Shown here: one piece after another, positions 1-8,062 of the stretch | Position numbering within the stretch: position 1 is the stretch's first letter | Layout: every line of letters starts with the position of its first letter | Assembly (NCBI RefSeq): GCF_021352225.1 | Contig: NZ_JAAUVI010000009.1 | Location: forward strand, 1-64,000 | Source of the DNA: Methylobacterium sp. C25 | GTDB lineage: Bacteria; Pseudomonadota; Alphaproteobacteria; Rhizobiales; Beijerinckiaceae | Reading direction: 5' to 3' | Length of the DNA: 64,000 nt | The notes under the pieces: model-generated | Database searches by the model: none | The model's input: only the letters and a program-made list of their open reading frames with translations | What the model was told of the DNA's origin: nothing | Made by a program: the position numbers and the translations under genes

Positions 1-144
1 CAGATGCCCGCCCGTCACCGAGACGGCATCGATCATCTCCGCGCGCACCGCATCGGCAATCGCCCGAAGCTCGCTCTCAGGACGCTCACGCAAAGCGTCC
101 GGCGTCGGGATGCCGTCGAGGATCGTCTTGTCTACAAGTGCCAC
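1..144 (-). CDS. dxs: 1-deoxy-D-xylulose-5-phosphate synthase, N-terminal fragment
   Basis: This is the 5' end of a gene that runs off the left edge; 48 codons are visible. DXS is the thiamine-diphosphate enzyme that joins pyruvate and glyceraldehyde 3-phosphate in the first step of the MEP isoprenoid pathway. The visible N-terminus reads LDGIPTPDALRERPESELR and ends in DAVSVTGGHL, which matches the family's opening (ETISAVSVTGGHLGAGLG in typical homologues). The GTG at 144 is preferred because GAGG lies 8 nt upstream; an in-frame GTG at 177 is the alternative. It follows xseB on the same strand, a common alphaproteobacterial order. Confidence 0.85.
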   Translation of the reverse strand, partial: MALVDKTILDGIPTPDALRERPESELRAIADAVRAEMIDAVSVTGGHL

Positions 145-176
145 CGAACCATCCTCACGTTCGGGTTGAAAAAACA

Positions 177-194
177 CGCGCAAGATCTTGCGCG
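177..194. promoter_or_regulatory. perfect 18-bp palindrome between xseB and dxs
   Basis: CGCGCAAGATCTTGCGCG is a perfect inverted repeat with no spacer. It lies 33-50 bp upstream of the preferred dxs start. It could be a protein-binding site for dxs or a short transcript hairpin. No regulator can be assigned from sequence alone. Confidence 0.4.
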
Positions 195-244
195 ATTTGA
201 GTGTTTCTTTGGAGCAACGCGTCGGCTGCCATAACTGCCGCTCG

Positions 245-529
245 CTACTCGACGTCGAGGGGCGCGACCGAGGCCGCTTGGCCATCGGATCCGAGTGTGA
301 TCCGCTGGATGCGCGTCTCGGCCTTCTTCAGCAGCGACTCGCAGTGCCGCTTCAGGGCCTCGCCGCGCTCGTAGATTTCGACCGACTTGTCGAGGGGTAC
401 GTCGCCTTTCTCGAGTTGTCGCACGATATCCTCGAGCTGCGCGAGCGCTGCCTCGAAGGGCAGGTCTTCGGCCACGGCTTCGGGCGCTACGGGCACGGAG
501 CCCGGCGCGGCGGATCGAGCTGCGTTCAT
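245..529 (-). CDS. xseB: exodeoxyribonuclease VII small subunit
   Basis: This 94-residue protein is the small subunit of exonuclease VII, which degrades single-stranded DNA in the cytoplasm together with XseA. The core from about residue 23 (LPFEAALAQLEDIVRQLEKG, then DVPLDKSVEIYERGEALKR) is the typical helical XseB signature. The length is normal once a short Ala/Pro-rich N-terminal extension is allowed for. It sits upstream of dxs on the same strand, with about 100 bp between them. No xseA is in the window. Confidence 0.95.
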   Translation of the reverse strand: MNAARSAAPGSVPVAPEAVAEDLPFEAALAQLEDIVRQLEKGDVPLDKSVEIYERGEALKRHCESLLKKAETRIQRITLGSDGQAASVAPLDVE

Positions 530-610
530 CCCTCACATCCCATTGGCCCGGTTATGCCGGTGCAACTGGAACCATTCAAGCCCACCGGATTACCTGCTGC
601 ACCGGGACGT

Positions 611-1123
611 TCACGCCAGGGACACGCCGAACGGCACGCCCTCATAGGCTTCGGCCCCGCGCCCGATGTCGGCAATCGCCGCGATCATGCGGCCGTCGCG
701 CCCCAGCAATCCGTCTGCGATCTCGACGATGAGCCGGTTCGGCGTCGCGGAGGGCGAGAGCCGGCGCAGCTCCTGGGCAACATCGGCCTCGTCGCGATCC
801 GGGCGCAGGGCGCAGACGGCGCTGTAGATCGCCGCCGTCGAGCGGCTGATGCCAGCATAGCAGTGAATGACCAATGGGCGCTCCCGGTCCCAACTCCGCA
901 CGAAGTCGAGCAGCGCGCACACATGCGCCTCGGCAGGAAGCACATGGTCTGCCATCGGCGCGGATATGTCGCTGACGCCGAGGGTGAGGTGGCGGCCAGG
1001 ATCGATCGAGTCCGGGCGCTCGACACGGCTGCCCATGGTGGCAAGCGTGACGAGATGGCTCGCGCCCGTCGCGGCGACGGTCTCGGGTAGCCGCGACAGC
1101 GGGCAGGCGTGGAGGCTGGGCAT
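611..1123 (-). CDS. dual-specificity/tyrosine phosphatase family protein
   Basis: This 170-residue cytoplasmic protein carries the cysteine-phosphatase signature HCYAGISRS, with the nucleophile Cys88 and Arg94 in the C-x5-R loop. An acidic region precedes it (about residues 50-60, SDISAPMADH). It follows the HD hydrolase by 7 bp and probably ends the ygfZ-tag-HD operon. The real substrate is unknown; family members dephosphorylate proteins or small phosphate esters. The catalytic motif is clear but the biological role is not. Confidence 0.8.
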   Translation of the reverse strand: MPSLHACPLSRLPETVAATGASHLVTLATMGSRVERPDSIDPGRHLTLGVSDISAPMADHVLPAEAHVCALLDFVRSWDRERPLVIHCYAGISRSTAAIYSAVCALRPDRDEADVAQELRRLSPSATPNRLIVEIADGLLGRDGRMIAAIADIGRGAEAYEGVPFGVSLA

Positions 1124-1130
1124 CGAAACC

Positions 1131-1754
1131 TCAGTTCCGCTCGGCGGCGTGGGCCGAGGCCAGCGCCTCGAACCGGGCCAAGAAGCTCTTCTGCACCTCC
1201 GCGGTCGGCCGGCTGATCAGCAGCGCCTCGACCTCGGCGGCGGCCTTCGGCAAGGCGACGGGGCCGAAGAAGCGCCCGGCCTCGTCCTCGGAAAAACCGG
1301 CGAGCCGGGTCGCTTCGAGAGAGGCCGCGATGCGATCTGCGCGCTTGACCAGCCGCGCCTGCGAGGGAGTGGGCGCAGGCATGTCGAAGCGACGGCGAAT
1401 GGCACCGAGCAGCCGGCTTTCCACCGACTTGTAGGCATCCCCGATCGCCGCCTTCAGGGGCGAGATGATGTCGCCGATGACATATTCGGGCGCATCGTGC
1501 AGCAGGAGTTCGAGGCGTTGGGCCGCGCCGTCGCCGCCGGGCAACGCGCCGCCGATCGCCTCGACCAGCAGCGAGTGCTGCGCAACCGAGAAGACGTGCT
1601 CGCCATGCGTTTGTCCGTTCCAGCGCGCGACGCGGGCGAGACCATGGGCGATGTCGGCGATCTCGACATCGAGCGGCGACGGATCGAGCAGATCGAGGCG
1701 TCGGCCCGAGAGCATGCGCTGCCAGGCCCGCGGCGGATTGTTCCGCGCACTCAT
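1131..1754 (-). CDS. HD-domain metal-dependent phosphohydrolase (YfbR-like)
   Basis: This 207-residue protein has an HD metal site: His residues in HGEHVFSVAQHS at about 45-56, LLHDAPEY (the HD pair) and a downstream acidic helix. That layout resembles the YfbR 5'-deoxynucleotidase group, which removes phosphate from deoxynucleoside monophosphates. The ATG at 1754 is chosen because it overlaps the tag stop as ATGA, a sign of translational coupling. A much longer ORF in the same frame extends upstream but lies across tag and reads as noise. Substrate specificity cannot be read from sequence. Confidence 0.82.
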   Translation of the reverse strand: MSARNNPPRAWQRMLSGRRLDLLDPSPLDVEIADIAHGLARVARWNGQTHGEHVFSVAQHSLLVEAIGGALPGGDGAAQRLELLLHDAPEYVIGDIISPLKAAIGDAYKSVESRLLGAIRRRFDMPAPTPSQARLVKRADRIAASLEATRLAGFSEDEAGRFFGPVALPKAAAEVEALLISRPTAEVQKSFLARFEALASAHAAERN

Positions 1755-2368
1755 GTCGTCGCGAGCTTTGCGCAGGCGGTGTGGCGGTGGCAGCCGGCGA
1801 GGTGATCGTTGATCATCCCCGTTGCCTGCATGAAGGCGTGGACGATGGTCGGCCCGCAAAAGGTGAAGCCCTTGGCCTTCAGCGCCTTGGAGATCGCCCT
1901 CGAGATCTCCGTCTCGGTGGCGATGTCGGCTCGCCTCCGCGCACCCGACTGGACGGGGCGACCATCGACGAAGTCCCAGAGGAAGCGGGAGAAACCGGGA
2001 CCGGCTTCTTCGATCTCCAGCCACGCGCGAGCGCCAGCGATGGTCCCGACGATCTTGGCGCGGTTTCGGATGATGCCGGCATCCCCCATCAGCCGCTCGA
2101 CATCGGCCTGCGTGTAGCGAGCGATCCGCTCGGGCTCGAAACCGTCGAAGGCGCGGCGGAAGCCGTCGCGGCGGCGCAGGATCGTGATCCAGGACAGACC
2201 GGCTTGGAAACCGTCGAGGATCAGCTTCTCGTAGAGCGCGCGGCCATCGTATTCCGGCACGCCCCATTCGGTATCGTGATAGGCGACGTAGACCGGGTCG
2301 AGCCCCGCCCACCAGCAGCGCGGGCAGCCGTCGGGATGCGTGGTGATCAGGCCGGTCTCGTCGGACAT
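1751..2368 (-). CDS. tag: DNA-3-methyladenine glycosylase I
   Basis: This 205-residue base-excision repair enzyme removes 3-methyladenine from alkylated DNA. The zinc-site residues are visible: CPRCWW near the N-terminus, the His in YHDTEWG, and the C-terminal NDHLAGCHRH segment. The family motif YEKLILDGFQAGLSW and the IIRNRAKI segment are also intact. The start at 2368 leaves only 4 bp after the ygfZ stop, and the stop overlaps the HD gene start, so the three genes look like one operon. The family assignment is firm. Confidence 0.95.
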   Translation of the reverse strand: MSDETGLITTHPDGCPRCWWAGLDPVYVAYHDTEWGVPEYDGRALYEKLILDGFQAGLSWITILRRRDGFRRAFDGFEPERIARYTQADVERLMGDAGIIRNRAKIVGTIAGARAWLEIEEAGPGFSRFLWDFVDGRPVQSGARRRADIATETEISRAISKALKAKGFTFCGPTIVHAFMQATGMINDHLAGCHRHTACAKLATT

Positions 2369-2372
2369 CGCG

Positions 2373-3233
2373 TCAGCCGGCCGCCGCAGCCGTGTCGGCC
2401 GGGAAAGCGAAGGTTGCGAAGGCCGGCTTCTCGATGCCGGCGATGCGACCGCCGACGCGCACCGGCTCGCCCGCCGCCAGAGCGTCGCCGAGGCGGTCGA
2501 GCCGGATCGTGGCGAGGCCGCGGTTGCCAGCGGTGCTGCCGATCTGGCCGAGGGTCTTGGCACCTGCGGTCACGTCGCTGCCCGGCTCGGGCGTCTGCCC
2601 TTCTTCGAAGACGAGGGGCACGATGCGCGTGCGGGCAGTGCCGCGGTGCTGCATACGCGAGACCACCTCCTGGCCCACGTAGCAGCCCTTCCTGAAGTCG
2701 ACGCCACCGAGTTGGTCCATCAGGGCCTCGTGCGGGAAGGCATCGGCGAAGGCGAAGTCGCGCCCGCCCTCGGGCACGCCGAGGGCAATGCGGTGGGCGT
2801 GGTACTCCTGCTCGGTCGCATCCGCCGAGAAGGCGCCCTCGGTGAAGTAAAGTCGATCGCCGAGCCCAGGCAGGCGGCCGTCGCGGACACGGACGGTCTC
2901 GGCGCTCGTCTCGGCGCCGTCCCAGGCCGCGGCAACGCCGAGGGTCGGGTCCGCCGCGATCGTGACCTTGGCGCGCAGCTTGTAAAGGGTCAGGCGCTTG
3001 ACGAGGTCGGGCGCGCGCTCAGCGGTCACGTCGATGCGATACGCATCGGGAGCGGCGCGCGAGATCAGGAAATCGAACTGGATCTTGCCCTGAGGGGTCA
3101 GCAGGGCGCCGAGCCGCGCCTCGCCCTCGGGCAGGGTCTCGACGTTGCAGGTGAGGATGCCCTGCAGGAATTCGGTCGCGGGCTCGCCGGTGACCATGAC
3201 GATGGCGCGGTCCGGCAGCAGGGCGATCGGCAT
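2373..3233 (-). CDS. ygfZ: YgfZ/GcvT-domain folate-binding protein
   Basis: This 286-residue tetrahydrofolate-binding protein is related to GcvT and supports assembly or repair of some Fe-S enzymes. The diagnostic motif FRKGCYVGQEVVSRM is present at about residues 180-194, including the conserved Cys. The N-terminus (FLQGILTCNV, LLTPQGKIQFDF) also matches the family. It is the first gene of the minus-strand run and diverges from the dihydroorotase gene across about 65 bp, which must hold both promoters. Confidence 0.92.
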   Translation of the reverse strand: MPIALLPDRAIVMVTGEPATEFLQGILTCNVETLPEGEARLGALLTPQGKIQFDFLISRAAPDAYRIDVTAERAPDLVKRLTLYKLRAKVTIAADPTLGVAAAWDGAETSAETVRVRDGRLPGLGDRLYFTEGAFSADATEQEYHAHRIALGVPEGGRDFAFADAFPHEALMDQLGGVDFRKGCYVGQEVVSRMQHRGTARTRIVPLVFEEGQTPEPGSDVTAGAKTLGQIGSTAGNRGLATIRLDRLGDALAAGEPVRVGGRIAGIEKPAFATFAFPADTAAAAG

Positions 3234-3298
3234 GGAGCCTCCTCGAACGAGCGCCGCGCGATTGCACGCGGCTCATCGCTGACATAAGCCGCCCGCCA

Positions 3299-4666
3299 GT
3301 GAGCCTCAATGTGGAGCGGCGCGTGGCTGAGACACCGTTCGATCTCGTCCTCACCGGCGGCACCGTGGTCAACCAGGATGGCGAGCATCGCGCCGATCTC
3401 GGCATCAGGTCAGGGCGCATCGCCGCCATCGGCGATCTCTCCAAGGCGGATGCGCGGGAGCGCCGGGATTGCACCGGCCTCCATCTCCTGCCCGGCGTGA
3501 TCGACAGCCAGGTCCATTTCCGCGAACCGGGGCTCGACCATAAGGAAGACCTCGAATCGGGCTCGCGGGCTGCCGTGATGGGCGGCGTGACGGCGGTCTT
3601 CGAGATGCCGAACACCAAGCCGTTGACGACGAGCGCCGAGGCGCTGGCCGACAAGGTCGCCCGCGCGCACCACCGGATGCACTGCGACTTCGCCTTCTGG
3701 GTCGGCGGCACGCACGAGAATGCACACGAGGTGGCGGAGCTCGAGCGGCTGCCGGGCGCGGCCGGGATCAAGGTGTTCATCGGCTCCTCGACCGGCTCGC
3801 TCCTCGTCGAGGACGATGCGGGCGTGCGGGAGATCCTCAAGCGCACGCGGCGGCGTGCGGCCTTCCATTCGGAGGACGAGCCGATGCTGCGCGAGCAGAA
3901 GGGCCTGCGCGTTCCCGGCGATCCCTCTTCGCATCCGGTCTGGCGCTCGCCCGATGTCGCGGTGAAGGCGACGCGGCGGCTGATCGCCATCGCGCGGGAA
4001 ACCGGCGCGCGCATCCACATCCTGCACATCTCCACCGCCGACGAGATGCCGATTCTCGCCGAGGCGAAGGATCACGTCAGCGTCGAGGTGACGCCGCACC
4101 ATCTGACCCTGGATGGCGCAGAGGCCTATCCGCGGCTCGGCACGCTGGTGCAGATGAATCCGCCGGTGCGCGACGTCGCCCATCGGGAGGGGATCTGGCG
4201 GGGCGTCGAGCAAGGCATCGCCGACGTGCTCGGCTCGGACCACGCTCCGCACACGCTGGAAGAAAAGGCCAAGGCCTATCCCGACTCGCCGTCGGGCATG
4301 ACCGGCGTGCAGACTTTGGTGCCGATCATGCTCGACCACGTCGCGGCAGGCCGGCTCTCGCTCGCACGCTTCGTCGATCTGACCAGCGCCGGGCCGAAGC
4401 GGCTGTTCGGCATCGCCCGCAAGGGGCGTCTCGCCCTCGGCTACGATGCGGACGTGACCGTGGTGGATCTGAAGCGCCGCGAGACCATTCGCAACGAGTG
4501 GATCGCCTCGAAATCGCAGTGGACGCCCTATGACGGCGTCACCGTCACCGGTTGGCCGGTGGGAACGCTGGTCCGCGGCACACCCGTGATGTGGCAGGGT
4601 GAGCTCACGAATCCCTCGCTCGGAGAGGCGGTCGTCTTCGAAGAGGCGTTGCCGCCTCTGGCCTGA
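3299..4666 (+). CDS. pyrC: dihydroorotase (class I type)
   Basis: This 455-residue amidohydrolase would close carbamoyl-aspartate to dihydroorotate in pyrimidine synthesis. The metal-binding HxH occurs as DSQVHFREPG, followed by FEMPNTKPLTTS, the IKVFIGSSTG strand, HILHIST and the C-terminal DVLGSDHAPHTLEEK with the catalytic Asp. The length fits the long class I dihydroorotases. The start is uncertain: GTG at 3299 gives the longest form, and GTGs at 3311 and 3323 are in frame. A related dihydropyrimidinase-like role is possible, but the motifs favour dihydroorotase. Confidence 0.88.
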   Translation: MSLNVERRVAETPFDLVLTGGTVVNQDGEHRADLGIRSGRIAAIGDLSKADARERRDCTGLHLLPGVIDSQVHFREPGLDHKEDLESGSRAAVMGGVTAVFEMPNTKPLTTSAEALADKVARAHHRMHCDFAFWVGGTHENAHEVAELERLPGAAGIKVFIGSSTGSLLVEDDAGVREILKRTRRRAAFHSEDEPMLREQKGLRVPGDPSSHPVWRSPDVAVKATRRLIAIARETGARIHILHISTADEMPILAEAKDHVSVEVTPHHLTLDGAEAYPRLGTLVQMNPPVRDVAHREGIWRGVEQGIADVLGSDHAPHTLEEKAKAYPDSPSGMTGVQTLVPIMLDHVAAGRLSLARFVDLTSAGPKRLFGIARKGRLALGYDADVTVVDLKRRETIRNEWIASKSQWTPYDGVTVTGWPVGTLVRGTPVMWQGELTNPSLGEAVVFEEALPPLA

Positions 4667-4963
4667 CGCACGGGCCAAGACATTGTGGATAGATCGCGCG
4701 CGCCGCCTGCCCAGATCGAGGCAGCCGCGCCATCCAGATCCGCCATTGGCCGCGACCCCAGACTCGCTGTCAGCGTGCATTTTCGCAGATTTTACAACGC
4801 CTGAGAAAGGCTGGGATGGCTGTCCTCGTGTGAGGGAGGGCGCCGATCTCCGACGCTTCACTCAACCGCAGGCCGCCCGGACCGGCATCAATCGTCGAAT
4901 TTTTGCATCCGCGTTAACCAGGAAGCTTGGCTTGTCGCCCAAGATAAAAGGTGGGAGGCTGCG

Positions 4964-5392
4964 ATGCATTCGAACGATAAAAGCATGTACAGCGGCGCAT
5001 TTGTCTTGGCAGCTTTGTGCCTCGTCACGCTGTTATGGCTGTTCAAGCGGAACGAGCTCGCTCATCAGCCGCACCTCGTCAGCGTCTCTTCGACATCTTT
5101 CATGGAAAGGAACAGTGCGGGCGAGCGGATCATGTATCCGCTATTGCATGCACAGGTTGTAGCTCCAGCTCAGGCGGATGTCGCAGATCTCGTCAAGTAT
5201 GCTGAGAACATCTTCGCCGCAAAATTACGTACCGATGCCGAGGCTCAGGCGAAAAAGATGATCTGGATCACTTTCACCTTTGCGAACTCATCGCAGAATG
5301 CCTCAGGCGAGAAGAAGACTTATCGCGAGATCTACGTTCGTGAAGGCGCGAGCTGGCACCGGCTCAGTGGCGGGAACGACATGGTCATCTGA
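4964..5392 (+). CDS. membrane-anchored hypothetical protein, lower GC
   Basis: This is a 142-residue protein of unknown function. A single hydrophobic segment at about residues 11-26 (AFVLAALCLVTLLWLF) is followed by KR, so it is predicted to be anchored with a mostly soluble C-terminal part. GGGAGG upstream of the ATG gives a good ribosome-binding site. Base composition is visibly less GC-rich than its neighbours, with many A/T third positions, which suggests an acquired or fast-evolving gene. The 297 bp before it (4667-4963) hold no gene I can support. Confidence 0.6.
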   Translation: MHSNDKSMYSGAFVLAALCLVTLLWLFKRNELAHQPHLVSVSSTSFMERNSAGERIMYPLLHAQVVAPAQADVADLVKYAENIFAAKLRTDAEAQAKKMIWITFTFANSSQNASGEKKTYREIYVREGASWHRLSGGNDMVI

Positions 5393-5472
5393 CGCAAGCC
5401 GCACCAGCCGCTGTCGCGGCATATGCGCAGCGGGCTGGCGCCGGGACGAACCCGAGGTCGCGCGGTTAGCGA

Positions 5473-5739
5473 CTAATGCTGCAGCGTCGTGGTGAACCCG
5501 CCGGCTCGGATACGCTCGGGCAGGCCCTCGGCGTAGGACGCCGTCGCCTCTTCGCCATAGGTCGCGACGAGTTCCTGGAAGGCTGCGAACAGGGCGGCCT
5601 GAGCCATGCAATCCCCGTCGAGCCCGTCGAGACAGCCCTCAGCGAAAGCCTCCGTCACGAGGCCAAGCGCAACGCGCTTGTCATCGCTATCGGCGTCGTA
5701 CGTGGCGACGGCGGTGTCCTGGAGCATGGTCTCGCGCAT
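5473..5739 (-). CDS. small acidic hypothetical protein
   Basis: This 88-residue acidic protein has no signal peptide or membrane segment. It is helical in character (KRVALGLVTEAFAEGCLDGL, then MAQAALFAAFQELVATYGEE) and has two internal Cys residues. Composition matches the surrounding genes, and codon use looks coding. The start could be Met1 or Met5. I do not recognise the family. It lies convergent to the low-GC gene at 4964 and downstream of the TIGR02301 gene. Confidence 0.6.
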   Translation of the reverse strand: MRETMLQDTAVATYDADSDDKRVALGLVTEAFAEGCLDGLDGDCMAQAALFAAFQELVATYGEEATASYAEGLPERIRAGGFTTTLQH

Positions 5740-5907
5740 AATTCGGGCCGATCCGTTGTCCGGCGAAGCATTGCGAGGATAGGCAGATCGGGCGGCGCGG
5801 GCCAGCAGGGAATTGCGAAGAGGTTAACGCAGACGGCGCAATCGCAACCATTTCGGCAACGAACCGCCGATGTGTCGCGCGCGCAACACACGGACGCCGC
5901 GCACTGG

Positions 5908-6357
5908 TTAACCTCCGTAGCGCCCTGCGATGCCATGGGAGAGGCGCTCGCCCTCGCTGAGGTAGCGGGCACTGGCCTCGGTCGCCGATGGCGTGCAGAT
6001 TCGGTAAGTGAGGGCATAGCCGCGGTAGCCGCGGTTGTAGGCACCAGCGAGTCGGTCGCGGCGATTGGGCGTGACCCCTTCGGATTCGAGAATCGATTTC
6101 ATCCGTTCGGGCCATTCGCCGGCATCCCTCGCGCCGCAGAGCCCGCGCAGGAAGGCGAGCGCTCCGATGATCTCGGAGAGCCGCTGAAGGTCGCGATCAT
6201 AGGGCGCAGGCGCCGGCTCGGCCGGGGGAGGAGGCTCCTTCTCGGCGGCCTTCGGCTGCTGCCGCGCCGGCGCGGCTCGCTGCTGCGCGCAGGCGGGAAC
6301 GACCGGTGCCACGGCCAGCAGGCCCGAGAGCAGGATCGGCCCGAGCCCGCGTATCAT
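5908..6357 (-). CDS. TIGR02301 family secreted protein
   Basis: This 149-residue protein has a signal peptide (MIRGLGPILLSGLLAVAPVV, cleaving after ACA) and then a Gln/Pro/Ala-rich linker. The folded part from about residue 50 reads YDRDLQRLSEIIGALAFLRGLCG and ends YRICTPSATEASARYLSEGE. That pattern fits the alphaproteobacterial TIGR02301 family of unknown function, with two conserved Cys. The start at 6357 overlaps the NUDIX stop by 4 nt (ATGA), which marks translational coupling and selects this start over longer ones. Confidence 0.82.
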   Translation of the reverse strand: MIRGLGPILLSGLLAVAPVVPACAQQRAAPARQQPKAAEKEPPPPAEPAPAPYDRDLQRLSEIIGALAFLRGLCGARDAGEWPERMKSILESEGVTPNRRDRLAGAYNRGYRGYALTYRICTPSATEASARYLSEGERLSHGIAGRYGG

Positions 6358-6809
6358 TGGGATGCCCCCTCGACGCAGGCGAACGCCTCGGCGAGCGTGC
6401 CGGCGAGACCCGGAGTCGTCTCCAGCCCGGCGACCTCGTCGAGCCGCGCCCAACGCACACCGAGCGCCTCGGGGCCGGGCTCCGGCTCCCCGGAAACCCA
6501 AGTCGCGGCATGAGGGAGGATGACGTAGTGGTGGCGGCTGCGGCCATCCTCGTCCCTGATGATGATCTCCGTCGGCGTCAGGCTCGGCCCGACCACCTCG
6601 GCGAGAACGCCGACCTCCTCCTGCAGCTCCCGCAGAGCCGCCTGCGCCAGTGGCTCACCGGCCTCCACCAGGCCGCCGGGCAACGTCCAGACACCGCGCA
6701 TCGGTTGATTGGCGCGCGCAGCGAGCAGCACGCGCCCGTCACGGATCACGGCGATGGACACGCCAATCATCGGGCGGCCGGGAAACAGCCGATCGTCGCC
6801 CTCCGTCAT
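6354..6809 (-). CDS. NUDIX hydrolase
   Basis: This 151-residue cytoplasmic hydrolase carries a complete Nudix box: GG at the start of LPGGLVEAGEP, then the RELQEEVG helix holding the metal-binding glutamates. The family cleaves nucleoside diphosphates linked to another group. The substrate cannot be inferred, though ADP-ribose or nucleotide sanitising roles are common. Four-base overlaps link it to the genes on both sides. Pairing with a TIGR02301 gene is a recurrent Rhizobiales arrangement from general knowledge. Confidence 0.92.
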   Translation of the reverse strand: MTEGDDRLFPGRPMIGVSIAVIRDGRVLLAARANQPMRGVWTLPGGLVEAGEPLAQAALRELQEEVGVLAEVVGPSLTPTEIIIRDEDGRSRHHYVILPHAATWVSGEPEPGPEALGVRWARLDEVAGLETTPGLAGTLAEAFACVEGASQ

Positions 6810-8062
6810 GGCCGGACGCTCGCTCCGGCGCTTGCGCCGGCCACGGCCAGCCGGCCGTCGGCGAGCCCGACGAGCACGCGGGCTCGGTCGCCACGGCCGA
6901 GCACCGCAACGCCGAGCGCCGCCGGCCCAGGCAAGAGGACGCGCGCCCGCTCCGCGATGCTGCCATTCAGAGAGACGATCGCGAGAGTCGTCCTGTCGGA
7001 TGCCGGCAGCGCAAGGTCGGCAGCCTTGCCCGGCTCACCTGGAATGACGGCGGCAAAGTCGATGTCGGCTGTCGGGCCGGCATAGCCCGGCGCCTCCGCG
7101 ACGAGGCTGAAAGCCCCTGTCGCATAGGACCAGAGCTGGAGCACGCCGGCTGCGTCAGGCTCACGAATGGTGGCGAATTGTGGTCGCCCCTTGCCGGAAA
7201 AATCGCCAACACCCGCGAGAGAAAGCGTCGACGCTCCGGCCTGCGGCGGCGTCCGGGCGGCGATGGTCCAATTCCCGCCGGCGTCCTTCTCCGCAAGCGC
7301 CAGCGCGGAGGCGGCTCCCGGCCCTGCCGTCACGGCGAGGACGACCGCCTTGCCATCGACGAGCGCGATGCGCGGTCGTCGGGCGGCGAAAGCTTGGTCG
7401 GCCCCCGGTGCGAGCGTGACCGTTGCCATCGGCACGGCCTTCGGCTCGCTCGTCGTTCCCAGCGGCTGACGCTCGCGCAGGGTCAGCCCGGCAGCCTGCT
7501 CGGCACCACCGATGGCCCCGGTGAGATAGGCACTGAGCGGACCCGACAGCGCCCGGCGCGAGCCCGGCACGGCTCCACGCGGCGTCTCGGAGGCGACGAG
7601 ACCTTCGATCGCCTCGGCTCCGATCAGCGTGGTCTTCACGCCATCGCCGTCGAGACTGAGCACGGCCCCGCCATCGTCGCCCCAGACCACGGCCACCGGA
7701 GCGACTTCGGTCTCGTCAGGGGCCGGTGCCGGCGGCGCTTTCGGATCAGCACTTGCCGGCTTCGGGCGGGCGATAGGCAGGAGGCCCGAGGTGGCGACGG
7801 CAAGCGAGACCTCGCTGCCGGGGCCACGCATCGCCTTCACCTTGAAGGGCAGGTCGATGACGCTGGCGCCCGCCGCAGGCTCTTCAGCGGCGGCGGCACC
7901 GGACAGGGCGAGCAGGAGAATGGCGGCGAGGCGGCTTCTGCTCGCACCGTCTTTGCGGGCGCAGCGCAGCGATCCGGGACCCTCACGGTGCGGGTGCGCC
8001 TTTGGCTTGCTTCGCCTTTGGCTCGCAGCGACGGTGGAGAATCCGATCGAGCCCACCTTCAA
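6806..8062 (-). CDS. secreted protein with FG-GAP-like repeats, function unknown
   Basis: The mature protein after about residue 60 is around 360 residues of Ala/Gly/Val-rich beta-type sequence. It contains DGxxDFSGKGRP-like loops and repeated VLxLxxDGxx units reminiscent of FG-GAP or VCBS propeller blades. A signal peptide (LAAILLLALSGAAAAEE) lies around residues 45-61. The N-terminal 44 codons before it look non-native and coincide with a repeat-like sequence, so the true start is unclear; TTG at 8062 is simply the longest and overlaps the SDR stop. It lacks enzymatic motifs I recognise. Confidence 0.62.
   Translation of the reverse strand: MKVGSIGFSTVAASQRRSKPKAHPHREGPGSLRCARKDGASRSRLAAILLLALSGAAAAEEPAAGASVIDLPFKVKAMRGPGSEVSLAVATSGLLPIARPKPASADPKAPPAPAPDETEVAPVAVVWGDDGGAVLSLDGDGVKTTLIGAEAIEGLVASETPRGAVPGSRRALSGPLSAYLTGAIGGAEQAAGLTLRERQPLGTTSEPKAVPMATVTLAPGADQAFAARRPRIALVDGKAVVLAVTAGPGAASALALAEKDAGGNWTIAARTPPQAGASTLSLAGVGDFSGKGRPQFATIREPDAAGVLQLWSYATGAFSLVAEAPGYAGPTADIDFAAVIPGEPGKAADLALPASDRTTLAIVSLNGSIAERARVLLPGPAALGVAVLGRGDRARVLVGLADGRLAVAGASAGASVRP
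7948..8032. repeat. dispersed repeat-like sequence at the head of the secreted-protein gene
   Basis: The segment translates on the plus strand to SLRAQRSDPG, a phrase typical of intergenic palindromic repeats in Hyphomicrobiales genomes. It also contains the near-duplicated stretch CGCCTTTGGCTTGCTT and CGCCTTTGGCTCGC. It occupies the region just upstream of the signal peptide of the gene at 6806, so it probably displaced the original start region. The boundaries are approximate. Confidence 0.4.

Noticed and set aside
3410..4861. A 483-residue antisense frame opposite dihydroorotase
   Set aside because: It has no signature of any family, while the plus strand has complete amidohydrolase motifs.
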